Below are positions 9,238 through 17,086 of a stretch of 20,954 bases of DNA, in pieces. The notes under the pieces are model-generated. The model had not been told where the DNA came from. It made no database searches and worked only from the letters and a program-made list of their open reading frames with translations. Origin of the DNA: CBDDRG01 sp965232975 (GTDB lineage: Bacteria > Pseudomonadota > Gammaproteobacteria > Pseudomonadales > Porticoccaceae); contig CBDDRG010000315.1 of the NCBI GenBank assembly GCA_965232975.1, positions 1-20,954 on the forward strand, written 5' to 3'. Within the stretch, counting starts at the first letter, position 1, and each line of letters opens with the position of its first letter. Position numbers and translations under genes: made by a program.

Positions 9238-9978
9238 CTACCCGCGCCGCGCGTCGGCGCCCAGCTGATCCACCCAGAGCGCGGTCGCGCCCGCGACCGC
9301 CGCCGGCATCAACAGCAAATTCAGCACGGGCAGGGACATCCCCACCAATGCGGTGCCGCCGAAACTCATCGCCAGCCATTTGTTGCGGCCAAGCTGCGCG
9401 CGCAGCTCGTTGAAACTGATCGCGCTATTGTCAGCCGGATAGTCGAGATATTGCAGCGCCACCGTCCAGGCTCCCCACAGGAAGCCGAGCGCCGGCACCA
9501 GCAGGTTGGCGACCGGAATAAAGGACAACACCAGACCCAGGATCAGCACGAGCGCCAGGCGCGGCAGAAAGTACATCAGCTTGTGCAGCTCCCGCTTGCA
9601 CGCCCGTCCGGCGATGCCGAGCGCGCGGGCGGCGGTCATCGGTGGCTCGGCGGGCCGCGCCGCCAACACCGTCTGCACCCGCTCCGCCAGCAAGCCGTAA
9701 AACGGCGCCGCCAGAATGTTGCCGACCAACGAAAAGGTGTAGCCGTAAACCACGATCAGCAGCGCGACAAACACCAGCCACACCAGCCCGGCGATAAAGC
9801 CGAGCCACTCCGGCAGGTAGCCCATCAGCGAGTCGAGTAGCTGGCTGAACTGCTGTACCGCAACCAGCGTGGCGCCGATGAAAACCAGCACATTGATCAG
9901 CAGCGGAATCACCACATAGCCGCGCACGCCGGGCATTGCCAGCAGGCGCAGACCGCGCAGAAGGTAACTCGAACCCAT
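9238..9978 (-). CDS. cysZ: CysZ-like membrane protein (EI24/CysZ family)
   Basis: A 246-residue inner-membrane protein. The N-terminus SSYLLRGLRLLAMPGVRGYVVIP resembles CysZ, and several hydrophobic spans follow (residues ~20-45, ~60-90, a re-entrant segment ~140-165 and one near 205-235). LNILLAAPFYG-type sequence appears as VGNILAAPFYGLLAERVQ, a family hallmark, as does LQYLDYPADN. CysZ imports sulfate for cysteine synthesis. The start at 9978 has GGAG 7 nt upstream on the minus strand. The longer frame to 10365 runs antisense into the CoA-transferase gene and is not credible. It converges with rhlB, with 6 bp between stops, so the two transcripts overlap at their 3' ends. No other cys genes are in the window. 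Confidence 0.88.
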   Translation of the reverse strand: MGSSYLLRGLRLLAMPGVRGYVVIPLLINVLVFIGATLVAVQQFSQLLDSLMGYLPEWLGFIAGLVWLVFVALLIVVYGYTFSLVGNILAAPFYGLLAERVQTVLAARPAEPPMTAARALGIAGRACKRELHKLMYFLPRLALVLILGLVLSFIPVANLLVPALGFLWGAWTVALQYLDYPADNSAISFNELRAQLGRNKWLAMSFGGTALVGMSLPVLNLLLMPAAVAGATALWVDQLGADARRG

Positions 9979-10189
9979 GGGGATTTCTCCGTTCAACGCT
10001 TGGGACACTCGCTTATCATGGCGCTGGATGTCGCCGCATTGTCGCGGCTTCCCGCCGCCATGAATACCTGCTGCCGTGGACAGCGGTGCGTTGCGCCAGC
10101 CGCATTTTGCGCGCGCGGATGGCTGGTGCCAGAATAGCCCGCCGCGCCGCGCGGCGTCTCCCCTTTGACCCGACCACCACTGGATAGCC

Positions 10190-11389
10190 ATGACCAAGCC
10201 CCTTGCCGGCCTGCGCGTGCTCGACCTCACCCACATGCTGTCCGGCCCCTTCGGCACCCTCACCCTGGCCGACTTGGGCGCCGAGGTCATCAAGATCGAA
10301 CCGCTGCAGGGGGAAGCTACCCGGCGCCTGCTTGCCGGTGACCCCAAAAACTCCATCGCCGGCATGGGCGCCTATTTCATCAACCTGAATCGCAACAAGA
10401 AGAGCGTCGCCATCGATCTCAAAAGTGCGGCGGGTCGCGACGTCTTTTACGAGCTGGTCAAGCACGCCGATATCGTGTTCGACAATTTCAGCGTCGGCGT
10501 CACCGCCAATCTCGGCATCGACTATGCCCGGCTGAGCGCCGTCAATCCCCGCGTCATCACCTGCTCGATCACCGGCTTCGGCAGCACCGGGCCCGGCCAC
10601 CGCCGCACCGCCTTCGATCAGGTCGTGCAGGCCTATGGCGGCGGCATGTCCATCACCGGCAGCGACGCCGCCCACCCGCAGCGGGCGGGACTGCCCATCG
10701 GCGATCTCGGCGGCGGCATGTTCGGGGTGATCGGCGTGCTCACCGCGCTGTACGAGCGGGAGCGCTCGGGGCGCGGGCAACACGTCGATATTTCGATGCT
10801 CGACGGCCAGATCGCGCTGATGAGCTATATGGCCACCATGTACTTCCTGTCCGGCGAAGACCCGCAGCCGATCGGCAACTCCCACTTCGTCCACGTGCCC
10901 TACAACAGCTTCGCGACCCGCGATGGCTTTATCGTCATCGCGGTGATCTTCGACCACTTCTGGGTCAGCCTGCTGGATGTTCTCGGTTGCGACGAGCTGC
11001 GGCGCGCGGAATTCGACCACCAGCCGGGCCGCCTCGCCAACAAGGACTTTATCGAGGGGCGCGTCGCCGCCATCTTTGCCACCAACACCAACGCCCATTG
11101 GCTCGAAAGACTGGAGGCCGTGCGCATTCCGTGCGCGCCGGTCAACCGCTTCAGCCAGGCGCTGGCCGACCCTCAGGTGCTGTATCGCAACATGGTTGTC
11201 GAGATCGCCCATCCCAATGGCCAGACCACGCGCGCGCCGGGCAACCCGGTCAAGCTGTCGCGCACCAGCGGCGACAGCTACAGCCCGGCGCCGCTGCTCG
11301 GTCAGCACACCGACGGAGTATTGACGGAGCTGTTGGGCTGGACGGAGCAGCGCATCGACGAGCTGCGGGCGCAGGGCGTGGTGGGTTGA
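10190..11389 (+). CDS. CaiB/BaiF (class III) CoA-transferase
   Basis: The 399-residue product belongs to the formyl-CoA:oxalate / carnitine CoA-transferase family. The N-terminus LAGLRVLDLTHMLSGPFGTLTLADLGAEVIKIE is standard. The catalytic aspartate that forms the acyl anhydride is D172 in LPIGDLGGGMFG. The C-terminal VRIPCAPVNRFSQALADPQ is also typical. Substrates in this family vary widely (succinyl-, oxalyl-, mesaconyl-, carnitinyl- and others) and cannot be read from sequence. The gene is divergent from cysZ with 211 bp between them and is followed by the dsbB-like gene 37 bp after its stop, possibly on one transcript. It shows no truncation. Confidence 0.9.
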   Translation: MTKPLAGLRVLDLTHMLSGPFGTLTLADLGAEVIKIEPLQGEATRRLLAGDPKNSIAGMGAYFINLNRNKKSVAIDLKSAAGRDVFYELVKHADIVFDNFSVGVTANLGIDYARLSAVNPRVITCSITGFGSTGPGHRRTAFDQVVQAYGGGMSITGSDAAHPQRAGLPIGDLGGGMFGVIGVLTALYERERSGRGQHVDISMLDGQIALMSYMATMYFLSGEDPQPIGNSHFVHVPYNSFATRDGFIVIAVIFDHFWVSLLDVLGCDELRRAEFDHQPGRLANKDFIEGRVAAIFATNTNAHWLERLEAVRIPCAPVNRFSQALADPQVLYRNMVVEIAHPNGQTTRAPGNPVKLSRTSGDSYSPAPLLGQHTDGVLTELLGWTEQRIDELRAQGVVG

Positions 11390-11426
11390 AGCGGGTGGTT
11401 CGCGCCACAGTTTCGCGCGGAACCCA

Positions 11427-11966
11427 ATGGCGTCGGGGCAACCAATGCTGCGGCTGTCCATGATGCGGCTGTCCATGATGCGGCTATCTCTGCGGGTGAC
11501 CAATCTGGCCATTTTCGCGGCCTGCGCAGGCTTGCTGGCCACCGCCCTGCTGCTGCAGGAAGTCCTGGATCTCAAACCCTGCTACCTTTGCATTGTCCAG
11601 CGGGTGTTTGTCATGCTGGTTGGGCTCACGGCGCTACTGGCCTGGCTCCACAACCCCGGTGCCCTGGGCCAGAAACTCTATGCGGGCGCCATCACCCTGG
11701 GTGCGCTGGGCGGCGGCGGCTTCGCCATCCGCCACCTGTGGCTGCAAAGTCTGCCGGCGGATCGCGTGCCCGCCTGCGGGCCGCCCGCGGACTACCTGCT
11801 GCAAGCCTTTCCCCTCGCCAAGGCGCTGCCCATGCTGCTGGCTGGGGACGGCAACTGCGCCGCCGTCGATTGGACGCTGTTCCATGTCAGCATTCCAGGC
11901 TGGACGTTGGCGGCCTTCACCGGCTTGGCCCTGGCGGGCCTCTGGCAACTCAAGCGCGCGGTTTAA
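11427..11966 (+). CDS. dsbB: Disulfide bond formation protein DsbB-like
   Basis: Inner-membrane quinone reductase family that reoxidises DsbA. It has four hydrophobic segments, a first periplasmic pair CYLC in LLQEVLDLKPCYLCIVQR, and a second loop with cysteines in VPACGPP and DGNCAAVDW. The end, VSIPGWTLAAFTGLALAG, is typical. Total 179 residues from the first ATG. The start is uncertain: in-frame ATGs occur at 11427, 11445, 11460, 11463, 11475 and 11478, because a 15-bp unit is repeated in tandem (11451-11480). Family length and the position of the first membrane span suit a start at 11445 or later. The GGGG at 11435-11438 would serve 11445. Confidence 0.88.
   Translation: MASGQPMLRLSMMRLSMMRLSLRVTNLAIFAACAGLLATALLLQEVLDLKPCYLCIVQRVFVMLVGLTALLAWLHNPGALGQKLYAGAITLGALGGGGFAIRHLWLQSLPADRVPACGPPADYLLQAFPLAKALPMLLAGDGNCAAVDWTLFHVSIPGWTLAAFTGLALAGLWQLKRAV
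11451..11480 (+). repeat. 15-bp tandem repeat in the dsbB 5' end
   Basis: Two identical copies of CGGCTGTCCATGATG are followed by a diverged third (CGGCTATCTCTG). Each copy encodes RLSMM in frame, so the N-terminus reads RLSMMRLSMMRLSLR and multiplies start codons. The unit is a multiple of three, so copy-number change would keep the frame. Confidence 0.9.
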
Positions 11967-11967
11967 C

Positions 11968-11986
11968 CAGCGCTGATCCAGCGCTG
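11968..11986. terminator. Hairpin between converging dsbB and arginase/OAT genes
   Basis: Two copies of the self-complementary octamer CAGCGCTG (11968-11975 and 11979-11986) flank ATC and can fold into an 8-bp stem with a 3-nt loop, starting 1 nt after the dsbB stop. The sequence then continues with CCAGCGGCTGG (11987-11997). There is no U-tract, so it is only a candidate terminator or 3'-end stabiliser. Confidence 0.35.
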
Positions 11987-12068
11987 CCAGCGGCTGGGAA
12001 TTCAGGTATCCCATTACGGGCTGGACTCGTTCTCGGTTGATGTCCAGGCGCGCAACATCATTTGCGAT

Positions 12069-14204
12069 TCAAGGCAAGAAAGCTCGCCGGATCGCCGCCA
12101 GTGCCTGCTTGAGCTGGGCGCGGTTGATGGTGAGCGGCGGCGCGAAGCGCAGCACGCTGTCGTGAACATCTCGGGTCAGGATGCCTTCGTCCTGCAGGCG
12201 CAGTGCCAGCTCGCGGGCCGCGATCCGCTCGCGGTGCACTTCGACGCCGATCAGCAGCCCCCGGCCGCGCACCTCGCGGACATAGGGCGAAGCGATGCCC
12301 AGTAGTCCCGCCCGGAAATAATCACCCATGGCGGCGGCGTGCGCGGGCAAGCCGTCATCGACCAACAGCTTGAGTGCCGCCAGGGCCACCGCGCTCGCCA
12401 GCGGGTTGCCGCCGAAAGTGCTGCCGTGATCGCCGGGCACCAGCACATCCAACACCTCTTGCCGCGCCAGAAACAACGACACCGGCAGCAGTCCGCCACC
12501 GAGCGCCTTGCCCAGAATCAAGCCGTCCGGGCGCACATTGTCATGGTCGCAGGCGAGCATGGCGCCGGTGCGGCCGAGGCCGGTCTGGACCTCATCGGCA
12601 ATCAACAGCACGTTGTGGCGGCGGCAAATCTCGGCGCAACGCGCCAGATAGCCTGTCGGGGGCACCACAATGCCGGCTTCGCCCTGGATCGGCTCGACCA
12701 GAAACGCCGCCGTGTTGGGGGTGATCGCGGCTTCCAGCGCGGCGTCGTCGCCGTAGCGAACGCGCACGAAGCCGGCCGGAAAGGGGCCGAAATCGTCGCG
12801 GTACTGGGGCGTCGACGAAAAGCCGACGATGGCGATGGTGCGGCCGTGGAAATTGCCGTCGCAAACAATGATTTCAGCCTGGTCGGTGGGTACGCCCTTG
12901 CTCCGATAGGCCCAGTGGCGGGCGGTCTTCAGCGCCGTTTCGACGCCTTCGGCGCCGCTGTTCATCGGCAGCGCGCGATCCATGCCGGTCAATTCGCAGG
13001 CACGCGCGAGGAAGGGGCCGAGGGTGTCGGTGTGGAAGGCGCGCGAAGTCAGGCTGAGCCGCCGCGCCTGGCGGTTCAAGGCGGCCAGCAGCAGCGGATG
13101 GCCGTGGCCGAACGCCAGCGCCGAATAGGCGCCCATCATGTCGACATAGCGGCGGCCGTCCGCGTCCCACACGAAAATGCCCTTGCCACGGGTCAGCAGC
13201 ACCGGCTGTGGATCGTAGTTGTGGGCGCCGTGGCGAGTTTCGAGGCGCAGCGGATGATCCTCGGCAACTGCCGGCGCCAGTGCTGCGAGCACATCGAGCA
13301 GCACCTGCTGGGTGCGCAGGTCGCGATCCCGCGCCGGGTTGTACTCGACGATTTCGACGGCCTTGAGCTGCGGGTCGCAGCGCAGGTCGCGCATTGCCGC
13401 GATCAGGTCGGCGGCGGCCAGACCACCCGCGACCGGCGTGTTGACGGCCGGCGCCACCGTCGGGTCGAGCACATCCAGATCCAGGCTCACGCCGAACCCG
13501 GTGGTGCCCTGGGTCGCTATCTGCACGGCGTCCGCCATCACCGCGGGCAGCCCGCGACGGGCGATCTCGGTGCGCGCGAAGATGCGCACGCCGAGGGCGG
13601 TCAACAGCGCCAACTCCTCGGGTTCGCACGAGTGCATGCCCACCACCGCCACATGCCCGGGCTCGACGATGGGTACCGCGCCGAACGCTTCGATCAGCGC
13701 GCGCGGCCCATGGCCCAACAGCGCTGCCAGCGGCATGCCATGAATGTTGCCGGTCGGCGTGGTTGCCGGCGTATGGGCGTCGAGGTGGGTGTCGATCCAG
13801 ATCAGGCCCAGCGGCCCGGCGAGTGCCTGCCGCACGCCAGCCCAGGTGCCGGTCGCAATGGCGTGATCGCCGCCGATGATCACCGGCAGCTCGTCTTCTG
13901 CCATGAGCTTGTGCACCTGCCTCGCGAGGCGCCGGTTGAACGCGGCGATCGCCGCGAGCGGGGTTGCTGCGCCGGCGTCGGGGGCACGCACCACGCCGGC
14001 CCAGCCGATGCCACCGCCCGCTTGTAACCACAGTGCTTTGCTGGCGAGGCGCAACTGATCTGGCGCCAGTGCGCAGCCGTGGTCGGGATAACCCCAGCCG
14101 CTGGCGGCGCCGAGCAGGTGCAATGGGCGCGTCGACAGCGGCTGCTCTGGGCTTAGAACGGGTGGCGGTGGGTGCTTGACGGAGAGTTGATGAACGTGCG
14201 CCAT
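12069..14204 (-). CDS. Arginase - ornithine aminotransferase fusion protein
   Basis: A 711-residue protein with two complete enzymes. Residues ~25-310 form an arginase/ureohydrolase domain. All six binuclear manganese ligands are present: H114 (GGDH), D138, H140 and D142 (DTHLD), and D242 and D244 (SLDLDVLDP); EIVEYNP is at 284-290. Residues ~322-711 form a class-III PLP aminotransferase of ornithine aminotransferase type: GAHNYDPQPVLL, NSGAEGVETALK (415-426), DEVQTG (537-542), PLP lysine K566 in LGKALGGG and GSTFGGNP. The predicted sequence is arginine to ornithine plus urea, then ornithine plus 2-oxoglutarate to glutamate semialdehyde plus glutamate. The start at 14204 has AGGTGA about 5 nt upstream. 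No stop or shift interrupts the domain junction. Confidence 0.93.
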   Translation of the reverse strand: MAHVHQLSVKHPPPPVLSPEQPLSTRPLHLLGAASGWGYPDHGCALAPDQLRLASKALWLQAGGGIGWAGVVRAPDAGAATPLAAIAAFNRRLARQVHKLMAEDELPVIIGGDHAIATGTWAGVRQALAGPLGLIWIDTHLDAHTPATTPTGNIHGMPLAALLGHGPRALIEAFGAVPIVEPGHVAVVGMHSCEPEELALLTALGVRIFARTEIARRGLPAVMADAVQIATQGTTGFGVSLDLDVLDPTVAPAVNTPVAGGLAAADLIAAMRDLRCDPQLKAVEIVEYNPARDRDLRTQQVLLDVLAALAPAVAEDHPLRLETRHGAHNYDPQPVLLTRGKGIFVWDADGRRYVDMMGAYSALAFGHGHPLLLAALNRQARRLSLTSRAFHTDTLGPFLARACELTGMDRALPMNSGAEGVETALKTARHWAYRSKGVPTDQAEIIVCDGNFHGRTIAIVGFSSTPQYRDDFGPFPAGFVRVRYGDDAALEAAITPNTAAFLVEPIQGEAGIVVPPTGYLARCAEICRRHNVLLIADEVQTGLGRTGAMLACDHDNVRPDGLILGKALGGGLLPVSLFLARQEVLDVLVPGDHGSTFGGNPLASAVALAALKLLVDDGLPAHAAAMGDYFRAGLLGIASPYVREVRGRGLLIGVEVHRERIAARELALRLQDEGILTRDVHDSVLRFAPPLTINRAQLKQALAAIRRAFLP

Positions 14205-14338
14205 GGCGTCACCTGCATCGGTGCGTAGCGCCGGTTGACCCGGCGAAAGGCATTTGCGCCCGCTCCTGTGCGTCCTGCGCAACGCCCTCAATACTCAGTA
14301 TAGCCACCGCTTCCGGCGATTGGACCACAAGTTGTGGC

Positions 14339-14372
14339 GCCGTAGGGGCGCAGCATGCTGCGCCCCTACGGC
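14339..14372. repeat. 34-bp perfect palindrome (REP-like) after uppP
   Basis: GCCGTAGGGGCGCAGCA (14339-14355) is followed immediately by its exact reverse complement (14356-14372), giving 17-bp arms without a spacer. It starts 6 bp beyond the uppP stop on the minus strand and lies 134 bp upstream of the arginase/OAT start. It could act as a bidirectional terminator or mRNA 3'-end stabiliser, or be a copy of a dispersed palindromic repeat family. Copy number cannot be judged from one window. Confidence 0.85.
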
Positions 14373-14378
14373 AACGGG

Positions 14379-15200
14379 TCAGACGGTCCAGTCCACCATG
14401 CCCGTGTAGGCGGTGACCAGAATCAAAACGCCGAAGCCGATGCGGTACCAGGCGAACACCGAGAAATCGTGGCTGGCGATGTAGCGCAGCAGCCAGCGCA
14501 CGCACAGAAACGCCGACACGAAGGCCGCGACGAAGCCGGCCAGCCACATCGCGGTGTCGTCGAATGACAGCAGTTCGCGTTCCTTGTAAAGCTGGTAGAG
14601 CGCGGCCAAGCCCAGCGTGGGAATGGCGAGAAAAAACGAGAATTCGGTAGCGGCCCGCCGCGACAGCCCGAACAACAGCCCGCCGATGATGGTCGCCCCC
14701 GAGCGGGAGGTGCCTGGAATTAGCGCAAAGGCCTGGGCGATACCCAGTTTCAGCGCGTCCAGCGGGCTCAGGTCATCGATCGACTCGACGCGGATGCGGT
14801 GCTCGCGCCGCTCCGCCCACAGGATCACGATGCCGCCGACGATAAAGGCGACGGCGACCGTGGTCGGGTTGAACAATTGCGCCTTGATCGCCGCACCGAA
14901 CAGCAACCCCAGCACCGCCAGCGGCAGAAAGGCGATGGCCAGATTCAACGCGAGCCGCTGCGCCTGGCGGTCGCGCGTGAGACCGCCGAGCAGGCGCCCC
15001 AGGCGTTCGCGGTACTCCCAGCACACGGCGAGAATGGCGCCGGTCTGGATGACGATTTCGAACAGCTTGCCGCGGGCGTCGTTGAAGTCGAGCAGGTCGC
15101 CGGCGAGGATCAAATGGCCGGTGGACGACACCGGCAGGAACTCGGTGAAGCCCTCCACCAGGCCGAGAATGATTGCTTTGACGATGGTGGCTATGTCCAT
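14379..15200 (-). CDS. uppP: Undecaprenyl-diphosphatase UppP (BacA)
   Basis: A 273-residue polytopic membrane phosphatase that converts undecaprenyl diphosphate to the monophosphate for peptidoglycan and O-antigen carrier recycling. Overexpression gives bacitracin resistance in other species. The two signature motifs are present: EGFTEFLPVSSTGHL near residue 15 and PGTSRSGATI near residue 165, with their conserved Glu, Ser and Arg. The remainder is a run of hydrophobic spans. The start at 15200 has CGGAG 6 nt upstream. It is divergent from the acyl-CoA ligase gene, with 227 bp between them in which I see no convincing promoter. The 34-bp palindrome follows the stop. Confidence 0.96.
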   Translation of the reverse strand: MDIATIVKAIILGLVEGFTEFLPVSSTGHLILAGDLLDFNDARGKLFEIVIQTGAILAVCWEYRERLGRLLGGLTRDRQAQRLALNLAIAFLPLAVLGLLFGAAIKAQLFNPTTVAVAFIVGGIVILWAERREHRIRVESIDDLSPLDALKLGIAQAFALIPGTSRSGATIIGGLLFGLSRRAATEFSFFLAIPTLGLAALYQLYKERELLSFDDTAMWLAGFVAAFVSAFLCVRWLLRYIASHDFSVFAWYRIGFGVLILVTAYTGMVDWTV

Positions 15201-15427
15201 GCGGGCTCCGGGGCAAAAGGGCGGCGGGATTATACCCGCGCGCGCAGTGCGGCATGGCGGGCGCGGCAGGGGCCGCGGCGACTTATGCTAGACTGACCGG
15301 CGTTTTCGCCGCCCGCTGGCCGTATCGGCAACGGCGCTGAGCGACCGGCAAAGCAGACGCCGGCTTCCAGCCAGGCCAAAAACCCGGCAACACCAGCGGT
15401 CGCGCCACAGGCGCACAGGAGCAGCCC

Positions 15428-17050
15428 ATGTATGGCCAAATGATGGCGGACGGCCTCACCATCACCTCGATCATGCGGTATGCGGATCAGGTCTTTCCCG
15501 CCACCGAGATCGTCTCGGTCACCGCCGACGCGCCCCGCCACCGCACCAGTTTCGCTCAAGCTTTCAGACGTGTCCGCCAGTTGGCCAACGCCCTCGCCAA
15601 GCTGGGCCTGGCCCCCGGCGACCGGGTCGCGACGCTGGCCTGGAACGATTACCGCCACTTCGAGCTGTACTACGCCATCAGCTGCTCCGGCTACGTCTGC
15701 CACACCATCAACCCGCGCCTGTTCCCGGAACAGATCGCCTACATCGCCAACCACGCCGAAGACCGCTGGATCTGCACCGACGTCGTCTTCGTGCCGCTCC
15801 TTGAAAAGCTCGCGGAGCACCTGCCGAACGTCGCCGGCTTTATCGTGCTGACCGATGCCGTCCATATGCCGGCCACCACTCTCAAAAATGCGCACTGCTA
15901 CGAAACCCTGATCGCGGGCGAGCCCGACTCCTTCGCCTGGCCCGAGCTGGACGAAAACGCCGCCTGTAGTCTGTGCTACACCTCGGGTACCACCGGCCAC
16001 CCGAAAGGTGTGCTCTATTCCCACCGCGCGCTGGTGCTGCACACCATCGCCGCCAACGGCCGCGACGTGATCGGTATGGCGGCGGGCGAAGCCGTGATGC
16101 CGGTCGTGCCCATGTTTCACGTCAATGCCTGGGGCGTCGTCTACAGCGCCGCGATCACCGGTTCCAAGCTGGTGTTCCCCGGCCCCAAGATGGGCGATGG
16201 CGCGACGCTCGCCGCACTGATCAACGAAGAAAAGGTCACTTTTTCGTTGGGCGTGCCCACGGTGTGGCTCGCGCTGGTCAACCACCTCGACCAGTCCGGA
16301 ACAACTGTCGAGTCCCTGCAACGGGTGGTCGTCGGCGGCGCTGCCTGCCCGCTGTCGTTGATGCAGGCGATGGATAGATACGGCGTGTGGATGCATGTGG
16401 GCTGGGGCATGACCGAGATGAGCCCGCTCGGCACCTTGAACACGCTGCTGCCCTGGATGCACGAACTGCCGGCGGCAGAGCGCGACGCCTATCGGCTCAA
16501 GGCCGGGCGCCTGATCTACGGCGTGCAGATGCGTGTCGTCGATGACAGCGGCCGTGAACTGCCCTGGGATGGCAAGACCTCGGGCCGTTTGCAGGTGCGC
16601 GGGCCCTGGGTGTGCAAAGGCTATTACAAGCTCGACCAGTCGGACGCCCACCTGCCCGATGGCTGGTTCGATACCGGCGATGTCGCCAACATCGACGCCC
16701 ATGGCTACCTGCAGATCACCGACCGCACCAAGGACGTGATCAAATCGGGTGGCGAGTGGATCAGCTCCATCGAGGTCGAAAACGCCGCCATGGGCCACCC
16801 GGATGTCGCCGAAGCCGCCGTCATCGGCGTGCCCCACCCCAAGTGGACCGAGCGCCCGTTACTGGTCGTGGTGCGCCGCCCTGGCCGTGAGCCGTCCAGT
16901 GCGGAGTTACTGCAATTCCTCGATGGCAAGATCGCCAAGTGGTGGATTCCCGACGACTGCCAGTTCGTCGCCGAAATCCCCCACACTGCCACCGGCAAGG
17001 TCAGCAAGAAGGATCTGCGCGACCATTTCAAAAACTACGCCTACAAATAG
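15428..17050 (+). CDS. Fatty-acyl-CoA ligase (AMP-forming, AlkK/DmdB-like)
   Basis: A 540-residue ANL-superfamily adenylate-forming enzyme. The P-loop YTSGTTGHPKG is at 184-194, and VVPMFHVNAWG near 227, GWGMTEMSP near 323, DTGDVANID, DRTKDVIKSGGEWISS (hinge region) and the C-terminal catalytic lysine K524 (PHTATGKVSKKDL) are all present. The N-terminus MYGQMM and length match medium-chain acyl-CoA synthetases of AlkK type and the methylmercaptopropionate-CoA ligase DmdB. Substrate is not determinable by eye. The start has AGGAG 6 nt upstream. The acyl-CoA dehydrogenase gene follows after 36 bp, so the two should act in series on the same acyl group. Confidence 0.92.
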   Translation: MYGQMMADGLTITSIMRYADQVFPATEIVSVTADAPRHRTSFAQAFRRVRQLANALAKLGLAPGDRVATLAWNDYRHFELYYAISCSGYVCHTINPRLFPEQIAYIANHAEDRWICTDVVFVPLLEKLAEHLPNVAGFIVLTDAVHMPATTLKNAHCYETLIAGEPDSFAWPELDENAACSLCYTSGTTGHPKGVLYSHRALVLHTIAANGRDVIGMAAGEAVMPVVPMFHVNAWGVVYSAAITGSKLVFPGPKMGDGATLAALINEEKVTFSLGVPTVWLALVNHLDQSGTTVESLQRVVVGGAACPLSLMQAMDRYGVWMHVGWGMTEMSPLGTLNTLLPWMHELPAAERDAYRLKAGRLIYGVQMRVVDDSGRELPWDGKTSGRLQVRGPWVCKGYYKLDQSDAHLPDGWFDTGDVANIDAHGYLQITDRTKDVIKSGGEWISSIEVENAAMGHPDVAEAAVIGVPHPKWTERPLLVVVRRPGREPSSAELLQFLDGKIAKWWIPDDCQFVAEIPHTATGKVSKKDLRDHFKNYAYK

Positions 17051-17086
17051 CGAACCCCCGACCATCCGCGGATGATGGAGCGCCCC

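Noticed and set aside
12339..14027. A 562-codon open frame on the plus strand
   Set aside because: Antisense to the arginase/OAT fusion, whose motifs are unambiguous. The plus-strand product is low-complexity R/A/H/G-rich sequence.
15201..15427. TATGCT near 15282 as the ligase promoter
   Set aside because: There is no acceptable -35 at 16-18 nt and no supporting element, so it is not listed.
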